Assembly: GCA_029747015.1 (NCBI GenBank) | Contig: JAKOGI010001542.1 | Span: 62,001-126,000, forward strand | Direction: 5' to 3' | DNA length: 64,000 bases | DNA from: Carnegiea gigantea | Taxonomy: Eukaryota > Streptophyta > Magnoliopsida > Caryophyllales > Cactaceae | Shown here: positions 10,974-21,700 of the stretch, piece by piece | How the letters are laid out: each line of letters opens with the position of its first letter | How positions within the stretch are numbered: the first letter of the stretch is position 1 | The notes under the pieces: model-generated | The model's input: only the letters and a program-made list of their open reading frames with translations | Databases searched by the model: none | What the model was told of the DNA's origin: nothing | Program-made: the position numbers and the translations under genes

Positions 10974-11434
10974 TAAACATTTGATGCTAGCGTCAACATG
11001 AAATCGAAGTCTTGCATAATTGTTCCCCCCCACACACACAAAATTCAATCTTCACCAAATAGTAAGGATTTTAAATTCTCCATAGAGATTACCATACGTC
11101 AAAGCTATAAATTTAACATCTGGAGTTGTTTATGTAAATCAAAATCATGAAGGAAAGCACCATTTCAGTTCAGTCCGAAATCAGCAGACAAAATGAATGA
11201 CTATTCTCTTCGTCTAACCAAAATCTGTCAAACATAGGAAAAACCCAGAAGTGATTCACAAAATCCCATCTGAACACACTTTAATCAACCCGAAATGATA
11301 CTAAATACAAACATGTCCTTTGCATGACTGTCTTATGTGGGTACAACTGAGCAATAGGACTTTCTTTTTCCAAATCAACTAAGTAATAGAGCTCACAAGC
11401 ACTGCAATTAAGAAGGGGATGAAAGCGAGAAAAC
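10974..11434 (-). other. AT-rich, intron-like sequence downstream of the host exon
   Basis: No reading frame or repeat is evident. Read on the minus strand it follows a good splice donor (CAG then GTTTTC at 11434-11437), so it is probably the start of intron 1 of the host gene. Element E would then lie inside that intron. Confidence 0.4.
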
Positions 11435-11566
11435 CTGCTTGGCAAGAAGTTCCCGCTCAATGTTGCCAGACGCGAAGAAGGGAGAATCGGGAGCGAACTT
11501 CCGACGGAGTGACTTCCAGTATGGGAACTCGGACCGCGATTCGCCTTCTTCTATGTCCATCGCCAT
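11435..11566 (-). CDS. First coding exon of a host gene, ZNF511-like (partial)
   Basis: Forty-four codons from ATG at 11566 to a consensus splice donor after AAGCAG at 11435. The peptide includes FPYWKSLRRKF, DSPFFASGNIERELLAKQ and an acidic MAMDIEEGES start. From memory, plant homologues of ZNF511, a C2H2 zinc-finger protein, begin with this kind of FGPDSPFF-SGN-ERELLAKQ segment; the zinc fingers come in later exons, which are not seen here. The donor is in phase 0. The remaining exons must lie left of this point, beyond elements E and the LINE or outside the window, unless this is an orphan fragment. It could also be an old captured exon. Confidence 0.5.
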
Positions 11567-11708
11567 CCTCACTAACCGTTGAGCCTCAGTCTCACAGAGC
11601 GGTGGGAGGAAGAGAAAAAACGGTGTTTCAAAATTCCAGATACTGCAGTTTGTTTGAACTTCGCTGGATGAATTTTGAGTATTTGACGATCCTCGCTTGT
11701 TAAAGGCT

Positions 11709-11734
11709 CCCCCCCCCCCCCCCAAAAAAAAAAA
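11709..11734. repeat. Homopolymer pair: 15 C then 11 A
   Basis: A run of C (11709-11723) immediately followed by a run of A (11724-11734), about 140 bases upstream of the host start codon on the minus strand, where it reads T11 then G15. Confidence 0.9.
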
Positions 11735-11869
11735 GCGCACAACAAGAGCTGAGGTACAGTGACGGGTATGTTGATCGACGTATCCAGTTATGTGCAATTT
11801 ACTGGGCTGGGCTGACCACTGTCCTGAAATTCCCAGCTAGAAGGCTGCAATAGCCCTGTTGAGTCCCTT

Positions 11870-11936
11870 TTTATTATCATCATCAATTCATCATCATCAT
11901 TATTATCATTATTAATCATCATCATCATCATCATCT
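11870..11936. repeat. ATC/ATT trinucleotide microsatellite
   Basis: Imperfect array of ATC and ATT triplets, with a purer run of six ATC near 11917-11935. A minus-strand frame through it (MMMMMM, NDNNDDD) is an artefact of the repeat. Confidence 0.9.
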
Positions 11937-12914
11937 TACAATGATAAACATTCAGGATTGTATTGGTTGTATACTTGTATGCAAGTTGCAACAAGGGGGA
12001 GTGGGACAAACCTTGTTAAGGTTTAGACACAAAGGCTTAGTTACTTCAGCAACGCAAGCACTTATACTAACTAATGTATTATAGAGCTCTCATACTATCT
12101 GATTTAGAAATTTCCCAATGAAAGATGAAGGTCATACTATCTAATTTAGAAACTCTTTAGTGTGGACTCCTTGTTTAGGATGATAATGAAATCCATAAAG
12201 ATGTGTTGTGTTTTTAAGCATTTGTTCATTTCAATAATTAAAACAAACATCTAACAGTTTGTAGTGGTTAAAAATATTTAACGGTGTATAGATTTAAACA
12301 AGACTATTTTATAATAAATTACTATAGGATACCTAACGAAATGTTAAATAAGTGGTAAGCTTAAATGGTATTCTCACATTTAATTTTTGTGAGATAGCAC
12401 TCATCAAAATTAGTTATAGATATTATTATGCACTGCAAAAGGCATGTATATTGTATACAGTTATATAATTGCATCATTTAAAAACTAACTAGTATTTTGC
12501 ACCTGTACAATGTATAAGAAAGTTTTTGAGTTTAAATATTATACTGATAATATGTATAAGTTATAGAAAGTTATCCACCAATTAGTGCCCTACGTCCAAA
12601 CCCAAAGCGTATGTGATGAGGAGAGTTAGTGAAACTGTAAAGGCTTTAAGCTCTAGAAAGGCTCCATGAAGCAAAACAGAGGAAGTCCATCTCACACTAA
12701 GTTTCTGATCCATGATTGGATTATATCCAATCTGGATGGGGTGTCACTCATTGGAACAGTTATGGATCTACATATTTAAAATAGGGGTGTCAAAATGTAT
12801 TAATGTCATCATTAATATAAATACCACAAAAAGATGAAATCACATTATACATATTGTACAAGCATTTCGACTTTTTTTAAAACAAATATTCTATCTCCTA
12901 TTTTTACACTACTG
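11937..12914. other. AT-rich intergenic DNA, no feature recognised
   Basis: About 1 kb without a convincing reading frame, RNA gene or repeat. It ends at the left LTR of element A with the 5-bp target duplication TACTG (12910-12914). Confidence 0.6.
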
Positions 12915-13553
12915 TGTAAATACAAATTTCGCACCTAAATAAATTTGACAATAAATTGAATAAAAAATCGAATTTTGTATTAATGTGATATATGTAGGTA
13001 CGATCTCTGAATTGAATCAAACTGAAGTGATCCTCTGATTAGATCTCCTAGTGACTTAAGTGATTCTAGGGCGTGACCACTTGATCTTGATCGATGGCGA
13101 ATCAGCTAAAGAGCTCTGAAAGGGTTTTTGATCTTGATCTGCGAATAGTTGATTGTTGTTTCTGAAACTTGCAAGTTGTAATCATTCTCGCTTGATAGCT
13201 AGATACTGCTTGCAGTGTAAGCCTCTGAGTTATGCAAATATTGAATATCAAAAATGGGGAGGGGGGCAGAGGACCCCTATTTATGGGGCTCCACCAATTA
13301 AGGTTAGAGTTGGACTTTGGCTTAGGTTGACATTAGCAATTATCTTCCTAATTTTAAAAAAGCAATAATTACTATTTCTGCATCGTGGACGACACATGGG
13401 GACTTTTAATTGGCGGAATTTTTGCCATATTTAATTTTGACCAAGTGTGTCCGCCAAAATCAACTTCACCATGACAATTTGTGATGGGTCAAATTATTAT
13501 TATTTTTTATACATGTCACCATCTGATTTACCGTTGAATTTTTACATTCTACA
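12915..13553 (-). repeat. 3' LTR of element A
   Basis: Matches 26167-26801 over its length, with blocks such as GGACCCCTATTTATGGGGCTC conserved. On the minus strand it follows AAGGGGTATTT (13554-13564), a plausible polypurine tract. Confidence 0.92.
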
Positions 13554-15122
13554 AATACCCCTTGAGAGTCTGCCACATACATGAACTTGGAATAGTTTTT
13601 TTAGCCGTTGAGTCTCGAACACTTGGCACATGTAAATAATCAGAGATTTGATTGGTACTTTTTTTTATCACTAAGTAATTTGGTGACTTGACATTCACTT
13701 GATTTTTTTTAAAAAAAATTCAAATTTAACGGGTTGAACCCGATCAAGGTGAGCCCGATTTGTCAAACACATAAAGGAAGTTAAGGCTAACAAATATTTG
13801 GGCTCAAGAAATAACTTAAGGCCCAAGAACATTTTTTTAATTTTGATAATTGAACTTTAGTTATCCTTGTAGTCTCGATTGATTGTAATAATCAAGAATT
13901 CTTTCACAAATGAGACTCTCCAAATTATCTACGGCTAAAAGACAATAAAGAATTTTTTTTGGAGATAATTCTTTTTACATATTTGTGATAAAATATTACA
14001 ACTTTTGATAAAATTTATCAACAACATAAAGGGATAAAGAGTCTTGATACTAGGATTCGAGTAGAAGTAGGATGCTTAAATCAGTACCACTATATAAATC
14101 CGCCTCGCAGTTACTTTCAATTTAGTGCCGCAATTATTTAGTTCTTTTGAATTTCGGCAAACAAATGCTTCTGTGTAAAATTTGCTGTCTTCCCCCCTTT
14201 TTTGATTCTTCATCTTCCTCACACTTCCACAACTCCTTGAAACCGTCCTTCCTCTTCCATGCTCCACACCCCTCGAAGTTTTAACACTAGTTGGGTCCAC
14301 TTATTTCAAAGAGTGAACTTCGATAACTTAACGCCCCCCTCTCTCTCAAAACGCGGTGACCTGTCCACCCAGAAGAGGGGACTGTCCTTGTTATTCTGAA
14401 AATTCAGGCTCACATCCAATTGGGTTCTTGAAAATGCACTCACACTTCTCGATCCCCAATTTGGGGCTTTCTAAGTTGGATTGCTGTGCTCTGCAAATTG
14501 CATTGGCTTAGTGTTGGTGGTGGGGTCTTGGTAGGGAAAAAACAAGGAGACAACTTCCGTAAATTTTATTTTATTTCATTTTTTAGATAGTTTTTTGGTC
14601 TTGCGCAGCCATGACTTCTCCTTCCAAAGCTTTTGGCTAATTTAATGTCAAATCTAGTCAACCCAAAGTGTTAGTAAACTGTCACGAACACTTCATTGCA
14701 ATTTGCCACATTTTTGTCCTTTTCTGTTGACATTGCCAAGATCATGCGTGAAGCATGCCTTTGCAATTTCGCTTTTTTATTTGCCTTTTCTAGATCTCCC
14801 TTTTTATTTAGGCCCCTTTGATATTTTCCCTTAATAAGCCTCTTTGCTTTTTTTAAACCTTATTTTTTTTATGCTTTACGTAACTATGTAGGGATTATTT
14901 GATTAAAGCAATTTATGATTGGTCTTGTGAATTTTTTTCAACTCTTTTTTTTGAGAATTGAAATTAATATTTCTTTTTTTTTTTCCATTTTTGGAGAAAC
15001 TACTGAATTGACTACTCCCCCAATTAGATCACAAGATGAGGTCGATTTTTGAGAAGAGAAATTTTTTCTCCAAATCCAATTTTTCATAAGAGACTCCCTC
15101 TTTTAACTTAGTTGGGTTTGAC
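13554..15122. other. Untranslated 3' part of element A
   Basis: AT-rich DNA with T and A homopolymers between the 3' LTR and the opposite-strand extra gene. No protein motif, RNA gene or tandem array is seen. If the extra gene is transcribed, its promoter should lie here or in the LTR. Confidence 0.5.
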
Positions 15123-18100
15123 TTGGATTTCTTTCTTCTAGTAGCGACTCCTCCAATTAGATCGCGAAGTGAAGTTGACTTTTATGATGAGGAATTGCTT
15201 ATCACTGTAGATTTGATTCTTCATAGGAGAGACCCTCACTTTATCTTTTTGGTGACAACTTGCCTTTCTTCATTCAGCATCGTGAATTTTTTGGACTCAT
15301 CCTCAAATCCTACGAAATCAAGTCTCACTATTCTGGACAAAAAAGGTAATCCAATTGAAGAAGATGCAACTTTCTGGGTAGATATGCCAACACCTCTACT
15401 GTTCGGACGCTCTTTACTTCATAGCTACTTTGCACGCTCATGCTAGAGTGTAGAATCTACCCACAACATATAGAGTTCAGACGGAGTTAGATGTGACTTC
15501 GAGAGTCCTATCATATTCGAGAGTCCTGAAGCTTAACTCGCTACTATTTGCATCTTTAGCCCCTTCTCAAGAAGCGTCACCCTTATTCCGCCATCATAGC
15601 ATAGATGGCACATTGGCTTGGGGAAATTTCTCACCTTACTACTCTGATAACTTCTTCATACCATGGTACCGGGAATGACTTGATGACGTTAATGGCTGCA
15701 ACAAAGAGAGACTTATCGAATGGAGGCGGTTTGATGGACTATATGCATCTTTATTCTCCTATGACATCAGTCTCACTGTTTTCAAAGCATTTTTGCAAAC
15801 TGTAATGCCAAACTACCAACACCTCTCTACAAGGCAAGGCAATATGTTAATATCTTTATGTGACATGCAAATTATATGTGGACTTCCAGCTGACGGTGCT
15901 TACTAAGAAGAAGTCATTGCATCTGCCAGAGAACTCCTCTATACGGGACAGGGAGATAATAACATTCACACGACTTGCTCATTCCTCTTCTCTGCATTCC
16001 ACAAACTATGCCGAGATGTTCATGACATCGCTTAACTTCCTGCTTATGAATGATACGCTTATGGTTCCATGGGTGGTAGATTTACACAACCCCTCCTAAC
16101 CGTGATAGTAAGAAGCGGGTTAATGCTCCAATACGTACTTCTTGTCCATTTGGCCTAATTGCTCTTCGCTCATCACGAACCAAGAGGGACAAAGATCCTT
16201 TTGTAATGCTCAACATTCTTGAGGCTTTGGTCGTAGAAACATACCTTGCCGCCTTAATTTCTTCTACCAACGGAAGCAGTGTGTCTTATTCACCCAGGCG
16301 TATTTATAGTTGCCAGCAAACTTACTCATGGGTAATGTATAAGCCTAGTAATTCCTACCTTAGCCAGCATTTACTGAGTGTTGAACGGAATTTCTATGGG
16401 TCAGAGCCTGAATGAGTAGGGAGTCATTTTCCTTATTCGCTATGTTTATGGATGGTTAGGGACTTACTTCAAAACTTACTTTGATCATCTCTATCATTAG
16501 TATAGTCATCTCGAGGTGGTTAGTTCTTGGGTGAAAAGATGAATCGAACCCCTAATGCACGAGCAGCTCGAAAACTACTAAAATGCAAGGATCCGTCTGT
16601 CATGTGGTCCAATGCTCTGTGAAAGCTATCTTTAAATGACACCCAGAGTTATCCTCAAGTTGAAGGACACATTTAATTTGTCTTTGCTCTAGTTTTTTGA
16701 CCCTTCAGCAAGGAAGAACAATTGTGATCGAGCCATACTTCCCCTACAAGTTTGGGCGATAGTTCGGCTTCCATCAGTGAGTCACAAATGAATGCTCGGG
16801 AGGGCATCTTGCAAGATGTATCTCGCTGCTGGTTCAACCTGATAGAACATATAACAAGGTCTAACATGACAATTCCTTCTTCCACATATAGGAACACTGG
16901 TCATCATGACATATGCTAGCTAGTGGCAATGGTCACGGGTGATCTTTTCTCTTAAGGACCTAAAAAACTTAGAGGTGAGATTTGTGTAGCCACGAAAAGT
17001 TATTAGAGTAAGAGTTGTCGATGATGCCTCTGCCTTAGTTGTCACTTTTGGAAAAGCGAGTGCCCATAAGCCAACCATGCAGCAGAGTAACGAGCATGCC
17101 TTATCCCCAACCGAGCTTAGAAAAAAGAAGGAGGCGATAGTTCCTCGCTAGGACCAAACATGTCTCCTTAGAAAAGCAAGACTTGCTCCGTTGGGAAAGA
17201 AAAGATTGAAGCCTTGAGAAGCTTAGGTATCATGTCCTCCATTAGTGGAGCAAAGAATTTGTTAGGCTTAAAGAGTAAAACAGACAGTTCAACTAAATTT
17301 CCAAGCTCCAAGGGCAAATCTAACAATGCGACGAACCCAATGAAATCAAAGAGTAAAGCGAAGGGAGAGGTATGTCTCGTTATCTTGCCCCATTTCCCTT
17401 TTTTCTCCTTTTTTTGCTGACGTAATCCTCTTTTTAATGTGGGAACATACTATTGAAACCAGAGATAGACTTAACGCTGCATTTGGTGACAAAGATAGTG
17501 AAGCCACCTTGACTATGCTTGTCGTTAAGTCATTTATGGATGATTCCATCGATATAATGCCATCACCAGTGAAAAATGCATAGTGTTGTTAGTCTCCTAC
17601 TCCTTCCATTTCAACCTACTTCCCTGGGAGAATTAGTTCTGGTGTGTTTAAGGATTTGGCCCTCTGTGTGAAGCAGCATTTTCAACTACAATTAAAAAAG
17701 TTCCCCTAAAGATAAAAGATGACATGATAAACATTTGTTAAGAAGCTTAGCAGATATATGAAACCTTATCATCCTTCTAAGCAAATTATTTAGGTTTAAA
17801 GAATACTGTCGAGGCATATTTGAACAAAATTGGGCAATACCTGAAGCTGAAAGCCCAACTGGAAGGTTGGACCCCCACTAAAGGTATGCTAAATAAGCGA
17901 GTAGCCTTATTAGACAAACTTAGGGAAACACGCACTTCAGTAGAAAAGGTTAGGTGGATAGTTTGATGAGGTAACTACTACTATCATCCAAGCTCATAAG
18001 CAAAGGAAGTTGTTCGAGGCTGATCTTAAACAATCAAAAGTGAATGAGCTAATTAGTAAAGACTGAGGCTTCACGGAAGCCAATGATGGCGTATCTCTTC

Positions 18101-18228
18101 TTGAAAGAGAGATTGCTGATTTAGATGTCGCCCCCAAGTTACCGCAGAAGAAATAACTTAAGTTGAAGTGTCAAAGAAACGTGTCCAAGAACTTTTAGGC
18201 GCATTGGATACCTGAACTATATCTATTG
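15123..18228 (+). pseudogene. Antisense additional gene of Tat element A, plant-mobile-domain-like
   Basis: Plus-strand coding remnants run opposite to gag-pol. Short frames chain together: 15123-15446 (DATFWVDMPTPLLFGRSLL), 15605-15805 (SSYHGTGNDLM, GGGLMDYMHLYSPM), 15860-16099 (CPGN-like EFSS then ITFTRLAHSSSLHSTNYAE), 16082-16415 across frames (LLTVIV, then LNILEALVVETYLAALIS), 17214-17420 (Ser/Lys-rich) and a helical tail near 17820-18090 with many Lys, Leu and Glu. I recall proteins annotated as 'aminotransferase-like, plant mobile domain' with the segments TSCPFGL, KRDKDPFV and NILE-ETYLAA in this order. At least ten stops or shifts break it. Extra antisense genes between pol and the 3' LTR are known for Tat elements; the role is unknown. 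Confidence 0.6.
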
Positions 18229-18659
18229 GCTTTGTCATAGATTTTTTTTTTTTCCAATTCTTCTTTATTAGCAACTTGTCATTTTTTTTGGACTCAGTAT
18301 AGTTTTGTTAGAATTGACATTGATTATATTGCAATAAGATGAATCTCTTAATTTTAAATTTATCAATAATATGTAGTAATAAAAAATAATTAAAACTAAT
18401 GAATATCAACAGATTTTATCTATTCATTTTTTATGGCTGTACTTGGGGATATGCCCAAGTTTCATACGTACCTAAAGGGAATGTAACACCCTAAAGGATC
18501 AAGCCATATGCAGTCCAAAGACATGATAATTTTTTTTTGGTTTTGTCATTCATAGTTTAGACTCTTGTGGGCTAGGAGGATTACAAAGGAATTTGAGTTG
18601 AAAGAATAAGCAATTCAGGATCTTACTTAGGAGCTTTACAAACATCATAGTTCAAGGAT

Positions 18660-21600
18660 AGTAATGCTTCAAGAACTTGTCATTTATGGGTCCCCCACAC
18701 ACCCCACCGGCATCAATTATCTAGTAGGCCCCATTTATGTAGACTTCTTTAGCCACATAGGGACCATCCCACTTGGAAGCAAACTTGCTTCCAGTCTTGT
18801 GAGATACAATGATCGGCTTTCTCACTGCAAGCACATGGTCTCCAATCTAGAACGAGCACGACCGAACCTTTTTCTTGAACACTCTTGATAGAAGAGTTTG
18901 GTAGCATTTTAACTTCTGTTGCGCCAGAAGTTTTTTCTCATCAAGGGCCCCCAGCTCAACTAAGCAAAGCCTGTGATTTTCGTCTTCTATCAAGCCTTCC
19001 TGTATGGTGATGCGGAGTGACGGGATTTGAAGCTCTAATGGTAGTATGACTTCAACACTATACACCAAAGCAAAGGGGGCCGACTGTGTTGGCTTCTTAC
19101 ACGTGGTTCGGTACGCCTAAATAGCCTCCCCTAGTCGTTCATGTCAATCCCGTTTAGACTTCACGAAAACCTTTTTTAGTAAGTTGCAAAATATTTTGTT
19201 AAAGGCTTTTGCCAAATCATTTGTAAGTGGATTATACAGAAAAGACTTGTGCAAGGTAAACTTAAACTTTTCACATAGATTAGTCATTACATTGTTGAAG
19301 AATGACTCATCATTATCAACGATGATGTACCTAGGTGCCCCATACCAATAGATGATGTGCATCCTTATAAAGTCGACCACATTTTTTTTTTTTGTGATCT
19401 TCCTTAGTGGAATCGCTTCTAGCTATTTAGAGAAGTAATTAGTGGTAGCTAGGACGTAGGAGTTACCAACAGACGACTTAGGTGTGATTAGTCCAATGAC
19501 TCAAGCCCTTATGCCTTAAAAGACCTAGATGCGACCGTAGGGTTGAGAGGTTCTGGAGGTTGATATATGCATTTGGCATAAAACTAGCAAGCATCACACC
19601 TCTTTGCATAATTTACGTAATTTTGCACCATAATAGGCCAATAGTAACCCACCCTTGTAATGCGATCATGTAGCTTAGGCCCTTATTGATATGCTTTATA
19701 TACATTTGAATGAGCTTCCGTTATCGCTTGCTTTACTTCTTCAATATATAAGAATCACAACCAAAGGCCATGAAAAGAGCATCGATAGAATATTCTATTA
19801 TTGTACAGAAGCACAAAGCTCTCCGCTGTGTTTCCTTCTTATGCCTTGGGCCACGAGGGAGTTTTCCATGCTTTAGGTACTCAATTATCCGTTGGCGCTA
19901 GTCTTCGACATCCATCTCAAGAACACAGACATTGTCATCTTCCTTCGAGTCTTCATCATCAGGTGGAACGACCCAGTGGCTACATACTGGGATAACCATA
20001 TCTTCTTTTGGCCTAGTGCCAAAGTGGCTACTAGGCTTGTAAGTGCGTCTACCATCTTATTAGCACTCCTCAGCACATGTTCTAACTTGACTATGTCCAA
20101 CCTACCCAATAATCATAACGAATGCTTGTAATATGGAACGAAGTCTTTTTTCTTAACCTCGTATTCCTCGAGTAGTTGATCGATGACAAACTATGAGTCA
20201 CTGTATATGTTGAGGTCTCTAATCCCAATCTTAACAGCCATTTGAAGACCTAAGTGGAGTGCTTACTATCTACCTTATTGTTAGAGAATAATTAAGCAAG
20301 CACAAATGAGTACGAGAGGATGTGCTTTTCGAGAGAGGTAAAAACTAATCCTACACCAGCGCCATCTTGTCTTGCTACTTAATCAAAATACATTTCCATG
20401 GAGGGAGGATGGCAATCAGCAACACATCTTCCCCTGGTAAATCATCATTTAGCTCCCAATCATAAGGAATTGCATGATCTGCTAAGAAATCTTCCAATGC
20501 TTCCCCCTTAATCGCCCTTTGTGGTACGTAGACAAGGTTGTACTGCTTTAAGATTGTAACCAATTTTGTAAGTTGCCCATTTAGGAATGGTCCTGACAAG
20601 ATGTATCTGATCCCACTTGTACTGTATAGGCTTGTATGTAGTGTCTGAGTTTCTGAATGGCAAAGATATGTGATAAGCAGATCTTTTCGATAGGAGAGCA
20701 CTTTAATTTAGCGCCAACCAACGTACAACTTAAACAATACATAGTGACTTATTTCCCTCCCTCATTCTCCTAAACGCGTGATGCTCATAGAGATTTTTCC
20801 TCAGCTGTAATATAGAGTATGAGAGGTTTGCCAAGAATTGGAGCCCCTAACAAGAGGATTCAACAAATACTTCTTTATTTTCTCAAAAGCCGTGTGACAC
20901 GACTTATCCCACTCAAAGGGTGCACTTTTCCTCATAAAGTGGCTGAAGCGATGGCAGCGTCCCTAAGATTTGAGTTGAACCTCCAGATATATGCCAGGCG
21001 ACCTTAAAGTTTGTGAAGCTCCTTGAGATTCTTAGGCCCAGACATCTCTTGGATTGCTCTGATCTTAGATTGGTCGATCTCAATTCTTCTGTGGTGAACA
21101 ATGAAACCCGAGAACTTTCCATAGGTGACATCAAATATGTACTTGAGTGGATTCATCTTCAATTAGCATCTCTGTAATTGCTCAAAGATTAAACAAAGAT
21201 CTTATATGTGATCTACCCTCTTTTTTGACTTGAACATCAAATCATTAACACAGCTCTTGACTATTTTGTGGAGCTTATCATAAAAAATGATTTATATTTC
21301 CCTTTGATAAGTTGCTCCTGCATTCTTCAGACCAAAGGGCATCACCTTATAGTAAAAAATATCTTTAGGTGTGCAAAACGTCGTGGCCTCATGATCTTCT
21401 GGTGCCATCTGGATCTGATTGTATTCTATAGTACAATCCATGAATGACAACGCTTCATGCCTTGTGGTTGAGTCAATCATGAGCTCTGTGACTGGCAATA
21501 TAAAATCGTCATTTGGACAAGCGTCGTTAAGATCCCGAAAGTCTACACAAATACGAAGCTACCTGTTTTCCTTCCTAACAAGCACAGTATTCGTAGTCCC

Positions 21601-21700
21601 TATTGCGCACCTGACCTCATGAATGTTGAACCTCCTTTCTAATTTCCAATACCAATTCTGGGCGAAAACATCAATGAGGCTACTTCTTAGGTGAAACACC
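18660..21700 (-). pseudogene. Element A pol: RT, RNase H, second RNase H, integrase (broken)
   Basis: Right to left. RT has FMDCTIEYNQIQMAPEDHE and MPFGLKNAGATYQR (21292-21498), and the YVDD-type catalytic box is changed to CVND (21241-21252). RNase H ends with VYVPQRAIKGEALEDFLADH (about 20475-20540). The second RNase-H-like segment follows at about 19.95-20.35 kb (DALTSLVATLALG at its end). The integrase core is at 19144-19380 (VDFIRMHIIYWYGAPRYIIVDN), where the third catalytic residue is Lys (LAKAFN, 19207-19209) instead of Glu. The integrase C-terminus (GSKFASKWDGPYVAKEVY) ends near 18.7 kb. Many stops and shifts separate these pieces. Confidence 0.88.

Noticed and set aside
11788..12009. 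Minus-strand frame rich in Met, Asn and Asp
   Set aside because: Translation of the ATC/ATT microsatellite.
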